Assembly (NCBI RefSeq): GCF_001046895.1
Contig: NZ_CAQI01000047.1
Coordinates: 1-43,216 of the forward strand
DNA length: 43,216 nt
Source of the DNA: Pseudarthrobacter siccitolerans
Lineage (GTDB): Bacteria > Actinomycetota > Actinomycetes > Actinomycetales > Micrococcaceae
Direction: 5' to 3'
Position numbers and translations under genes: made by a program. The notes under the pieces are model-generated. The model searched no databases, had not been told where the DNA came from, and saw only the letters and a program-made list of their open reading frames with translations. How positions within the stretch are numbered: the first letter of the stretch is position 1; every line of letters begins with the position of its first letter. Below are positions 34,089 to 41,925 of this stretch, piece after piece.

Positions 34089-34706
34089 ATGTACACGCCA
34101 GCCCATTTTGCCGCCGGCCCCGAAACCGTCCAGGATGTCCTTACCCGCCCCGGCGCGGCGAACCTGGTCACCATGACGTCACGGGGCCTGCTCGCTACGC
34201 TGGTGCCGCTGGTTTTTGATCCCGACGTCGGCGGGCACGGCGCGCTGCAGGGGCACCTTGCGCGGAACAACACGCAGTGGTCCGAGCCCGCCGTCGGGGA
34301 GGCACTGGCCATCATCCAGCGGGCGGACGCTTACGTCTCGCCGTCCTGGTATGCCGCCAAAGCGGAACACGGGCGGGTTGTCCCCACTTGGAACTACACC
34401 ACCGCACACGTCTACGGGCAGCTGGTGGTTCACGATGATCCGGCCTGGATTTCGCGCCAGGTCCGGCGGCTCACCGGGGTCCACGAGGCGGAGTTCGAGC
34501 ACCCGTGGAGCGTGGACGACGCTCCGGAACCCTTTATTGCCGGCCAACTGCGGGCCATTGTGGGCGTGGAACTGGTGATCACCCGCATCGAGGCCAAGGC
34601 CAAGCTGAGCCAGAACCGGCCGGAGGCAGACATTGAAGGAGTGGTGGCAGGGCTTAACGCCAGAGGGCAGACGGGGATGGCGGCCGACGTCGAGCGGGCG
34701 CGCTGA
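34089..34706 (+). CDS. PaiB-family FMN-binding protein
   Basis: The 205-residue protein matches the PaiB/FMN-binding negative regulator family: MYTPAHFA at the start, ATLVPLVFDP, LQGHLARNN, then a core with ADAYVSPSWYAAK, VVPTWNYTTAHVYG and a late IEAKAKLSQNRPEAD. The split-barrel fold binds FMN; a role in transcription was proposed in Bacillus, but heme or polyamine/protease-related roles are debated. AAAGGA lies before the ATG, and only three bases separate it from the EamA transporter. Confidence 0.93.
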   Translation: MYTPAHFAAGPETVQDVLTRPGAANLVTMTSRGLLATLVPLVFDPDVGGHGALQGHLARNNTQWSEPAVGEALAIIQRADAYVSPSWYAAKAEHGRVVPTWNYTTAHVYGQLVVHDDPAWISRQVRRLTGVHEAEFEHPWSVDDAPEPFIAGQLRAIVGVELVITRIEAKAKLSQNRPEADIEGVVAGLNARGQTGMAADVERAR

Positions 34707-34717
34707 CCGGCAGAAGC

Positions 34718-35542
34718 CTACGAAGCAGCCTTAACCAGCTCTTGGCTTTTCTCCCACAACCCCCGGGCCAGTTCGGCATCGTAGGCCTGGGGGTTGGCCT
34801 TGGCCAGGGCGCGCTTCGCGTAGTAGGCGCCGGAGATCCATTCCTTGCCGGCCGTGCCGTTGATGAGCCACAGCATGGTGTCCGCGCCCTGGTCCGGGGT
34901 GAGCATGAACCGGTTGAGCAGGGTCTTGTAGGCGTGCCGGAAGGGGCTGGTGGACTCCGCCGCGAAGTTGGTGCGGACCACGCCCGGGTGGAATGCCGCC
35001 GTCGTGATGCCCTGGCTGGCGTAGCGCCGGTCCAGCTCAGAGGTGAACAGAATGTTGGCCAGCTTGCCGGTGCCGTAAGCGCGGTTGGTGGAGTAGCTGT
35101 GCTCGGAGTTGAGGTCGAACAAGTCCAGCTTGCCCATGCCGTTGGCGGCGCTGGAAGTGTTGATGACCTTCGCGTTGCTGGCCGTGAGGGTGTCCATCAG
35201 CAGCGTGGTGAGCAGGAACGGCGCCAGGTGGTTGATCTGGAATGTGGATTCGTTGCCGTCCACGGTGAGTGTGTGCTTGCCCATGATGCCGCCGGCATTG
35301 TTGGCCAGGACGTCAATTCGGGGGTAGTCGGATTTCAGCTGGGCGGAGAGGGTGCGCACCTGCGAAAGATCGGCAAAGTCGCTGACGAAGTAGTCTGCGT
35401 TCAGCTCCTTGGCAATGGCGCGGGTCTTCTCTTCGGACCGGCCGACGACCACCACCTGCTCCCCTGCCTTCGCCAGGGTCCGCGCGGCGGCCGCCCCGAT
35501 TCCGTCGCTGGCGCCGGTGATCACGATGGTGCGAGGAGTCAA
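34718..35542 (-). CDS. Short-chain dehydrogenase/reductase
   Basis: The 274-residue protein is an SDR of the retinol-dehydrogenase-like type: TGASDGIGAAAARTLA for cofactor binding, NNAGG, and a catalytic Ser-Tyr-Lys with INTSSAANG and the active YGTGKLAN. Arg in VVVVGRS hints at NADP. The substrate is unknown. TTG 35542 is the chosen start, beginning LTPRTIVITGAS, with AAAGGA nine bases before it. The reading frame upstream to 35731 encodes nothing conserved. It is convergent with the PaiB-like gene and divergent from the TfoX-like gene. Confidence 0.9.
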   Translation of the reverse strand: MTPRTIVITGASDGIGAAAARTLAKAGEQVVVVGRSEEKTRAIAKELNADYFVSDFADLSQVRTLSAQLKSDYPRIDVLANNAGGIMGKHTLTVDGNESTFQINHLAPFLLTTLLMDTLTASNAKVINTSSAANGMGKLDLFDLNSEHSYSTNRAYGTGKLANILFTSELDRRYASQGITTAAFHPGVVRTNFAAESTSPFRHAYKTLLNRFMLTPDQGADTMLWLINGTAGKEWISGAYYAKRALAKANPQAYDAELARGLWEKSQELVKAAS

Positions 35543-35699
35543 GGGAAAGTCCTTTGGTCGGGTGCAGGCGTGGCTCCCGGTGGGAGCGCCTTGCTGTTGG
35601 CACAACGACGGCGGGCGGCCGGGTGTTCCCCGATCTCGACCAGGCACAGATCCAGGGCATATCCTGCACACACAGCCGAGCCCCGGGGAGGGAACCATC

Positions 35700-36086
35700 A
35701 TGGAGATGCCAAAAGCGTCCGACGAGGACAAAGAGCGGTTCAGGTCGCTGGTCCCGGGTCACCCGGAGGTGGTGGTCAAGCCCATGTTCGGCAACCTGGG
35801 CGCCTTTGTGAATGGCAACATGTTCGCCGGGCTGTTCGGACCCACCATCGGCATTAAGCTCTCCCCGGAGGACCGGGAGGAACTCGAAGGCTCGGAACGG
35901 ACGGTCCCCTTCGGGCCGGCCGAGCGGCCGATGGGCGGCTACACCGGACTGCCGGAGATGTGGAACGAGGAAGGCGACGGCGACGACGCCCGGGCGAAGG
36001 CCTGGATCCACAAAGCCTTTGAGTACATCTCCACGCTCCCGCCCAAGGAGCCGAAAGCGTCCAAAGCCCGGTCCGCCGGCAAGTAG
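35700..36086 (+). CDS. TfoX/Sxy N-terminal-domain protein
   Basis: The 128-residue protein has only the TfoX N-terminal domain, with VVVKPMFGNLGAFVNGNMFAGLFGPTIGIKLS and a PFGPAERPMGGYTGLPEMW middle, followed by a basic KPPK/KASKARSAGK tail. The full Sxy/TfoX competence activator has a second domain that is absent here, so a role in competence should not be assumed. GGAGGG lies seven bases before the ATG. Its stop is immediately followed by the stop of the convergent LysE gene. Confidence 0.9.
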   Translation: MEMPKASDEDKERFRSLVPGHPEVVVKPMFGNLGAFVNGNMFAGLFGPTIGIKLSPEDREELEGSERTVPFGPAERPMGGYTGLPEMWNEEGDGDDARAKAWIHKAFEYISTLPPKEPKASKARSAGK

Positions 36087-36734
36087 TCAGTGGGCGGGTT
36101 CGAGTGCGAGCTTGAGCCCAAAAGCTACCAGGACCGTGCCGGTGATGCTGTCGATGATGCGGATGCTGCGGGCACCCTTGAGCCAGCGGGAGGCGTAGCC
36201 CGTGCCGAAGATCAGCAGCGTGAACCAGGCCATCGTCAAAACGCAGTGCACCCCGGCCAGCAGGACGCCCACCAGCAAAGGCGATTCACCCGCCGGAATA
36301 AACTGCGGGATGGTGGCGATGTAGAAGACGCCCACTTTCGGGTTCAGCAGGTTGGTTCCGGTCCCGGTCAGCCAGCCGGTGAAGAGTTCATTCCGGCCGC
36401 CCGCAGGCGTGTTGGCTTCAGAGACTGCAGCAGCGTTGCCGTGCTTCAGGCCCTTCCGCAGCAGGGATAGCCCGAGCCAGATCATGTACGCTGCACCGGC
36501 GATGGTGAGCAGGCGGTAGGCCAGCTCGGACGCTGCCAGCAGTGCCGAGACGCCAACCGCCGCGGCCACGCCCCAGATCATCGCTCCCGTACTGATGCCG
36601 ATGGCCGTCGCGAAGGCGAAGCGGCGGGACCTGGTGATGGACGAGCGCAGCACCAGGGCGGTGTCCATGCCGGGCACCAGCGTCAGCAGTCCGGCAACCA
36701 GGGCAAAGGCGAGAACAGCCTGAGGGAGAGTCAC
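36087..36734 (-). CDS. LysE/RhtB-family amino-acid exporter
   Basis: The 215-residue protein has about six membrane helices and the family pattern: ALVAGLLTLVPGMDTALVLRSSITRSRRFAFATAIGISTG, then AAYMIWLGLSLLRKG, and TGTGTNLLNPKVGVFYIATIPQF. It likely exports a basic or neutral amino acid. The start is GTG with no ribosome-binding site; TATCCT ends six bases before it, which fits another leaderless promoter. The opposite strand upstream starts the phoD region. Confidence 0.92.
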   Translation of the reverse strand: MTLPQAVLAFALVAGLLTLVPGMDTALVLRSSITRSRRFAFATAIGISTGAMIWGVAAAVGVSALLAASELAYRLLTIAGAAYMIWLGLSLLRKGLKHGNAAAVSEANTPAGGRNELFTGWLTGTGTNLLNPKVGVFYIATIPQFIPAGESPLLVGVLLAGVHCVLTMAWFTLLIFGTGYASRWLKGARSIRIIDSITGTVLVAFGLKLALEPAH

Positions 36735-36775
36735 CGTTCAAGGATATGGGGCCGGTGGCTGGGCCTGTCGAAACC

Positions 36776-36804
36776 CGTGACCCTCAGTTCACTTTTGATT
36801 CACT
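36776..36804 (+). promoter_or_regulatory. PHO-box-like direct repeats upstream of phoD
   Basis: GTTCACT (36787-36793) and ATTCACT (36798-36804) follow each other at an 11-base period, as in Streptomyces PHO boxes (heptamer near GTTCACC plus four bases). A weaker third unit, CGTGACC, falls in phase at 36776-36782. They lie 44 bases before the phoD ATG, so PhoP-dependent induction under phosphate limitation is expected. Confidence 0.65.
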
Positions 36805-36848
36805 CAGGCAACAACCGCCGTCCAACCGGCCTCCCTACCGTCGGAGTC

Positions 36849-38432
36849 ATGGACAACATCTCACGCAGATCCCTGATTTCCGCCGGCCTCGGTGCCGGCC
36901 TTGTCGCCGCCCTGCCGGGTGCCGCAGTCGCCACTTCCATCGCGGACGACGCCGGTCTCCGCACCGATCCGTTTATGCTCGGCATTGCGTCGGGTGAACC
37001 GTGGGCGGACGGCTTCGTGATCTGGACGCGACTGGCGCTGGATCCCCTCGCCGAGGACGGCCTGGGCGGCATGCCCTCACGGCAGGTCCCCGTCGCTTGG
37101 GAGGTCGCTGAGGATGCCGCCATGCGATCGGTAGTAGCCCGCGGCATCGAACACGCCCGGATCGAAACCGCCCACTCCGTACACGTGGAGCTCAAGGGCC
37201 TGAAGCCCGGCCGCGAATACTTCTACCGCTTCCGCAGCGGCCGCCACATCAGCGAAACCGGCCGCACCCTCACTGCCCCGGCCCTGCATGAAACCCCGGC
37301 CGCACTGGCGATGGCCTTCGCCAGCTGCTCGCAGTACGAACACGGCTACTTCACCGCGTACCAGCGGCTCGCCCAGGACCACCCGGACCTGGTGCTGCAC
37401 CTGGGCGACTACCTCTACGAGTACAAAAAGGGCAGCTACGTGATCGGCGGCGGCAACCCGCGCGACCACCAGGGCCCCGAGACCAGCACCCTGCAGGGCT
37501 ACCGTCAACGGCACGCGCAGTACAAGGCCGACGCCGACCTGCAGGCCGCGCACGCCATCGCACCCTGGCTGGTGGTCTGGGATGACCACGAGGTGGACAA
37601 CAACTGGGCGGACGAGGTCCCGGAGAACACTGACGGCGGGCAGCTGAACGACACCACCGAGCGGTTCCGGCAGCGCCGTGCCGCCGCCTTCCAGGCGTAT
37701 TACGAGAACATGCCGCTACGGGCCTCGTCCGTCCCGGCCGGGTTCGACATGAAGATCTACCGCACCATCCAGTGGGGCCAGCTCGCCAACTTCCACATGA
37801 TGGACACGAGGCAGTACCGCGACGACCAGCTCGCCGGAGACGGCTGGCGCAAGAACGTGGCTGAACGCCTGGCCGAGGACCGGACCATCACCGGCGCCGA
37901 GCAGGAGAAGTGGCTGCTGGACGGGTTCAGGAACTCCACGCAGCGCTGGGACATCCTGGGCCAGCAGGTGTTCTTCGCCGAGCGGGACCGCGCCCAGGCG
38001 TTGGAGGTCGACGACGTGTCCATGGACGGCTGGGACGGCTACGCCGCTTCACGCCGCCGCATCACCCAGGGCTGGCTAGACGCGAAGGTGCGCAACGCCG
38101 TCGTGCTCACGGGCGACGTGCACCGCAACTGGGCCAACGACCTGAAGGTGGACTTCAAGGATCCTGCCTCGCCCGTGGTGGGCTCGGAGCTGGTGTGCAC
38201 GTCCATCACCTCCACCGGCAACGGCACTGGCTCCACCACGGAACCCACCATGGCGTGGAACCCGCACCTGAAGTTCTACAACGACAACCGCGGCTACGTG
38301 AACACGAAGATCACCAAGGACGCCATGACCGCCGACTTCCGGGTACTGGACTACGTCACGACGCCGGGTTCCCCGGTCAGCACAAAGGCCTCCTTCCGGA
38401 TCCAGGACGGGGTCCCCGGTCTCCAGGCGTAA
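36849..38432 (+). CDS. phoD: Alkaline phosphatase D, Tat-exported
   Basis: The 527-residue precursor releases phosphate from external phosphoesters, including diesters. A Tat signal is visible (SRRSLISAGLGAGLVAALPGAAVA). Conserved metal-binding segments are FASCSQYEHGYF, LVLHLGDYLYEY, VVWDDHEVDNNWAD, HMMDTRQYR and the late VLTGDVHRNWANDL. PhoD enzymes use Fe and Ca. ATG 36849 starts the Tat signal; an upstream in-frame ATG at 36777 would put 24 residues before it and overlap the PHO-box repeats. A 21-bp hairpin follows the stop. Confidence 0.95.
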   Translation: MDNISRRSLISAGLGAGLVAALPGAAVATSIADDAGLRTDPFMLGIASGEPWADGFVIWTRLALDPLAEDGLGGMPSRQVPVAWEVAEDAAMRSVVARGIEHARIETAHSVHVELKGLKPGREYFYRFRSGRHISETGRTLTAPALHETPAALAMAFASCSQYEHGYFTAYQRLAQDHPDLVLHLGDYLYEYKKGSYVIGGGNPRDHQGPETSTLQGYRQRHAQYKADADLQAAHAIAPWLVVWDDHEVDNNWADEVPENTDGGQLNDTTERFRQRRAAAFQAYYENMPLRASSVPAGFDMKIYRTIQWGQLANFHMMDTRQYRDDQLAGDGWRKNVAERLAEDRTITGAEQEKWLLDGFRNSTQRWDILGQQVFFAERDRAQALEVDDVSMDGWDGYAASRRRITQGWLDAKVRNAVVLTGDVHRNWANDLKVDFKDPASPVVGSELVCTSITSTGNGTGSTTEPTMAWNPHLKFYNDNRGYVNTKITKDAMTADFRVLDYVTTPGSPVSTKASFRIQDGVPGLQA

Positions 38433-38453
38433 CCAGCCCGCCCTTTAAAGTAA

Positions 38454-38501
38454 GTAGCGCCAGGTGCCGTTTTGGAGGTTCAAAACGACACCTGGCGCTA
38501 C
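38454..38501. terminator. Long hairpin between convergent phoD and gntP
   Basis: GTAGCGCCAGGTG (38454-38466) pairs with CACCTGGCGCTAC (38489-38501), and CGTTTTG (38468-38474) with CAAAACG (38481-38487), with one mismatch and a GAGGTT loop. The 21-position stem suits a bidirectional terminator, although there is no T run outside the stem. A dispersed repeat is the alternative. Confidence 0.65.
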
Positions 38502-38514
38502 CCGGTTGGGGAAG

Positions 38515-39918
38515 CTAGCCCGCCAGGCCGGCCACCAGGAAGATCACGGCCGCGATGGCAAAGCCCATCACGCCGATCAGGGTCTCCATCACGGTCCAGG
38601 TCTTCAGCGTGGTCTTGACGTCCATGCCGAAGAACCGGCCCACCAGCCAGAAGCCGGAGTCGTTGACGTGCGAGACCACCACGGAGCCGGCGGCCACCGC
38701 GATCACCAGGGCGGCCACCTGCATGCCGTTAAGTCCGGCCGATGCCACGGCCGGGGCGATGAGGCCGGCGGTAGTGGTCAGTGCCACCGTTGCCGAGCCC
38801 TGGGCGATGCGCAGGATCGCCGAGATCAGGAAGCCGGCCAGGATCAGCGGGATGCCCAGGTTGCCCAGGACATCGGCCAGTGCGGAACCGATGCCGGAGG
38901 TGCGCAGGACGCCGCCGAACATACCGCCGGCACCGGTGATCAGGATGACGGAGCAGACGGGACCCAGGGAGGATTCGAGCAGTTTCTCCAGCGCACCGGC
39001 ATCCTTGCCGCGCTTGGCGCCCAGCACGAACATCGCCACGATCACGGCGATCAGCAGCGCCACCGGAGTTTCACCGATAGTGCGCAGGACCTGGAACCAC
39101 TGCTCGTTCTTGACGTCAGCATTGAGCACGCCGGAGGACGCCAGGGTGTTCAGGCCGGTGTTCATAAAGATCAGGACCAGCGGCAGGAGCAGCAGCCCCA
39201 CGATGGTGCGGAAGCGCGGCGGGTGGGACTCGGCCTCGGCGCTGGCGTGGCCCAGGAGTTCGGGCACGGGAAGGACCAGCTTTTTGCCGGTGTAGAGGCC
39301 GTAGAGGTAGGCGGTGACATACCAGGTGGGAATGGCGACGATGAGGCCGGCAATCATGACCAGGCCGATGTTGGCATCGAAGAAGGCTGAGGCGGAGACC
39401 GGGCCCGGGTGCGGCGGCAGGAAGATGTGCATCACGGAGAACGCGCCGGCGGCGGGCAGGCCGTAGCGGAGCACTCCCCCGCCCAGGCGGTGGGCCACGG
39501 CGAACACGACCGGCAGCATAACCACCAGGCCGGCGTCGAAGAAGATGGGGAAGCCGAAGATCAGGGAGGCCAGGCCCAGCGCGAAGGGGGCGCGCTTCTC
39601 ACCAAAGACGCCGATCAGGTAGTCGGCCAGCACCTTGGCGCCGCCGCTGGTTTCCACGATCCGTCCGAGCATGGCGCCCAGGCCCACGAGCAGGGCTACG
39701 GTGCCGAGGGTGGTCCCGAAGCCGTTGATCAGGACCGGCACCACCTGGTTGGCGGGGATGCCGGTGGCGAAGGCAGTGGCAAGGCTGATGATGATCAGGG
39801 CCAGCAGCGCGTGCATCCGCAGCTTGATGATCAGGAACAGCAGGGCGACGATCGCCGCCGCGGCAATGAGCAGCAGGGGGCCTGCACCCATCGTTTGAGT
39901 CCATCCTTCGATGGTCAT
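38515..39918 (-). CDS. gntP: Gluconate:H+ symporter, GntP family
   Basis: The 467-residue permease has about 12-14 helices. Family segments include RMHALLALIIISLATAFATGIP, GFGTTLGTVALLVGLGAMLGRIVETSGGAKVLAD, FGFPIFFDAGLVVMLPVVFA and HPGPVSASAFFDANIGLVMIAG, and near the end GSVVVSHVNDSGFWLVGRFFGM. It imports gluconate with protons. AAAGGAGA precedes the ATG. It lies 42 bases after gntK on the same strand, so gntK-gntP form one operon under the divergent GntR regulator. Confidence 0.95.
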   Translation of the reverse strand: MTIEGWTQTMGAGPLLLIAAAAIVALLFLIIKLRMHALLALIIISLATAFATGIPANQVVPVLINGFGTTLGTVALLVGLGAMLGRIVETSGGAKVLADYLIGVFGEKRAPFALGLASLIFGFPIFFDAGLVVMLPVVFAVAHRLGGGVLRYGLPAAGAFSVMHIFLPPHPGPVSASAFFDANIGLVMIAGLIVAIPTWYVTAYLYGLYTGKKLVLPVPELLGHASAEAESHPPRFRTIVGLLLLPLVLIFMNTGLNTLASSGVLNADVKNEQWFQVLRTIGETPVALLIAVIVAMFVLGAKRGKDAGALEKLLESSLGPVCSVILITGAGGMFGGVLRTSGIGSALADVLGNLGIPLILAGFLISAILRIAQGSATVALTTTAGLIAPAVASAGLNGMQVAALVIAVAAGSVVVSHVNDSGFWLVGRFFGMDVKTTLKTWTVMETLIGVMGFAIAAVIFLVAGLAG

Positions 39919-39960
39919 GGTTCTCCTTTGAAACAGGATTGTTGGGGATTCGGGGAAGGC

Positions 39961-40497
39961 TTAGGAGGCCTGGTCTGCGGGGAGGCGCAGTGCGGCGATG
40001 ATGGTTTTGACGAGCTCTTCGGGGGCCTTGGAGATGTCCAGCCGGAGGCTTCCGGCCGCGAGCTCCGCATCGCTCAAGGGCTCAAGGGTGGCCAGTTGGC
40101 TGGGCAGGAGCGTGGGCGGCATGAAGTGGCCTTCGCGGCCCTGCATACGCTGGCCGATAAGGTCCGCTTCACCGTGGAGGTGGAGGAAAAGAACGCGACC
40201 CTCGGCCTGGGACAGCAGCTGGCGGTAGCTCTGCTTGAGGGCGGAGCAGGTGAGCACTGTGCTCTTGCCCTCATGGGCCTGCGCGGTCATCCAGTTCTGG
40301 ATTTCCTGCAGCCAGGGCCAGCGGTCCTCGTCCTGCAGCGGGGTCCCCTGGCTCATCTTCTGGATGTTGGCCTGCGGGTGGAACTCGTCCGCTTCGGCGC
40401 AGGCCCAGCCGAGCTGGCGGGAGAGAGCTGCCGCGATGGTGGATTTGCCGGAACCGGCAACACCCATGACCACCAGGTGGGTGGCGGGATACTGCAT
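39961..40497 (-). CDS. gntK: Gluconokinase
   Basis: It phosphorylates gluconate to 6-phosphogluconate, feeding the pentose-phosphate pathway. The 178-residue length and the P-loop GVAGSGKST (11-19), EADEFHPQANIQKMSQGTPLQDEDRWPWL and VLTCSALKQSYRQLL are diagnostic of the GntK family. GGAGG lies just before the ATG. It is the first gene of the operon with gntP; operator-like palindromes lie in its upstream region. Confidence 0.96.
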   Translation of the reverse strand: MQYPATHLVVMGVAGSGKSTIAAALSRQLGWACAEADEFHPQANIQKMSQGTPLQDEDRWPWLQEIQNWMTAQAHEGKSTVLTCSALKQSYRQLLSQAEGRVLFLHLHGEADLIGQRMQGREGHFMPPTLLPSQLATLEPLSDAELAAGSLRLDISKAPEELVKTIIAALRLPADQAS

Positions 40498-40573
40498 GTT
40501 TTACCTCCGAAGAAGACGCCATTGGCTTAGGGAAGAACGCTTGTGTGCACATCCCAGAGGGACATGCACTGGA

Positions 40574-40609
40574 GATAAGGTATCACCTTTTTACTTGATA
40601 GATACTATC
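40574..40609. promoter_or_regulatory. Candidate GntR operator palindromes between gntK and gntR
   Basis: GATAAGGTATC (40574-40584) and GATAGATACTATC (40597-40609) are both palindromes of GATA...TATC type, centred 24 bases apart. They lie 77-112 bases before the gntK ATG and 83-118 before the regulator's. The second includes GATAGTA on the minus strand, also present in the described GntR site of corynebacteria. The region is A/T-rich compared with its surroundings. Confidence 0.55.
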
Positions 40610-40691
40610 TTTCCGTGTCACAAGTCATATCTTTGAGTAATTTTCGGTAGGCTAATAGTCGCACGCAGGGCGTGCGGAGGAAGGCAGGAAG

Positions 40692-41426
40692 ATGTCGACG
40701 GCGACACCACAGGACCAGGACAACACGGACGACGGCGGGCCCGCCCCCGCCCTGCAAGGACGCGTTGTTGAGGCGCTCGGCGTAGCTATCGCCTCCGGCG
40801 ATCTTCCCCCCGGAAGCCGGCTCACACTGGAAGGCCTGCAGCAGGAGTACGGGATTTCGCGGACCGTGGCACGGGACACCATGAAGGTCCTCGAATCGAT
40901 GAACCTGGTGTACTCGCGTCGCCGGGTGGGCATCGTGGTGCAGGAGCGCCGGTTCTGGAATGTCTTCGATCCGAAGCTGGTGCGCTGGCGGCTCGCCTCG
41001 GACCGGCGGGAGATCCAGTACAGCAGCCTCACGGAGCTGCGCATCGCCGTCGAACCCATTGCCGCCGCCGGGGCAGCACGCAGGGCAAGTGCCGCCGAAC
41101 GGGCCAGGCTGACATCCCTTGCCGCCGACCTGCGCCGGCTGGGCGAGGCCGGCGAACTTGAGGCATTCCTGGCAGCGGACATCGAGTTCCACTGCCTGCT
41201 GCTGGAAAGCTGCGGCAACGAAATGTTCCTGGCCCTCGAAGGCATGGTGGCCGAGGTGCTGACCAGCCGGACCAAGCAGGGGCTGATGCCGTTCAAGCCC
41301 CGGAACGAAGCGCTCCAGGCGCACGAGGATGTGGCTGCGGCGGTGGCCGGCGGAGACGCTGGTGCCGCCGAGGCCGCGATGCACCACATTCTCGATGAGG
41401 TCCGCAACGCCATGGGGCTGCGCTAG
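40692..41426 (+). CDS. GntR-family (FadR/FCD) gluconate regulator
   Basis: The 244-residue regulator has a winged helix (about 20-90, with LPPGSRLTLEGLQQEYGISRTVARDTMKVLESMNLV) and a C-terminal FCD domain (about 105-240). Metal/ligand-site residues are visible in LRIAVEPIAAAGAARRA, DIEFHCLLLESCGN and HEDVAAAVAGGDAGAAEAAMHHIL. By position it represses gntK-gntP and is released by gluconate or 6-phosphogluconate. GGAAGGCAGGAAG precedes the ATG. The 172-base gap after it shows no terminator or gene. Confidence 0.92.
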   Translation: MSTATPQDQDNTDDGGPAPALQGRVVEALGVAIASGDLPPGSRLTLEGLQQEYGISRTVARDTMKVLESMNLVYSRRRVGIVVQERRFWNVFDPKLVRWRLASDRREIQYSSLTELRIAVEPIAAAGAARRASAAERARLTSLAADLRRLGEAGELEAFLAADIEFHCLLLESCGNEMFLALEGMVAEVLTSRTKQGLMPFKPRNEALQAHEDVAAAVAGGDAGAAEAAMHHILDEVRNAMGLR

Positions 41427-41598
41427 GCACACGTGATGACCCCTGCCTTTTAGTCCGGATTGCGGCCGGCCAGGATCTTGAGCTAATTTTTCGATGAATT
41501 CCCGGGCCAGCAAGACTATCGTTGAGTCACCTGGTTGATGAAGCGGACCACAAGCAATAACGGCTGCGCTGGCAATGGCGTGCCGAGGGGTGGGGCCG

Positions 41599-41925
41599 AT
41601 GCAACAACAACTCACAGCAGGCCGGGTATGGCTCCGGACGGCTCTAATCTCAGGTGCACTGATGGTGATGGTGTTTGTCACCCAGTTTGCCACAGCTTCG
41701 AGCAAGGACCTCGACGACGTCTGCCAGGCCGCCGGCCACGCGCTGGACCGCAACTTCCGCCTGCTGCATCCACGCGACGGGAGCCCGTACTTCCCGCTGC
41801 ACAACAGGTGCGATGCGGCCTATGACCTTGTCCCCGCCTGGGTGAATCCCTCCCTCTCGGCGCTGGCAGCAGTGCTGGCTCTTTCGCTGGCGGGTGCGCT
41901 GGTCAGCCGGAGTGCACGCCGCTAA
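41599..41925 (+). CDS. Small two-TM membrane protein, unknown function
   Basis: The 108-residue product has a first helix at about 11-34 (RTALISGALMVMVFVTQFATA), an outside loop with two Cys (DVCQAAG and NRCDAAY), and a second helix at about 82-104. The Cys spacing suggests a disulfide in an exported loop. No family is recognised. ATG 41599 follows GAGGGGTGGGG; an ATG at 41575 is possible but has no site. Its stop overlaps the stop of the convergent pRiA4b-type gene by three bases. Confidence 0.7.
   Translation: MQQQLTAGRVWLRTALISGALMVMVFVTQFATASSKDLDDVCQAAGHALDRNFRLLHPRDGSPYFPLHNRCDAAYDLVPAWVNPSLSALAAVLALSLAGALVSRSARR

Noticed and set aside
35543..35731. SDR starting at 35731
   Set aside because: The extra 63 residues run through the divergent gene's leader and show no fold; TTG 35542 begins directly at the Rossmann motif.
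35700..36086. A natural-competence role for the TfoX-like gene
   Set aside because: Only the N-terminal domain is present and no competence genes are in the window.
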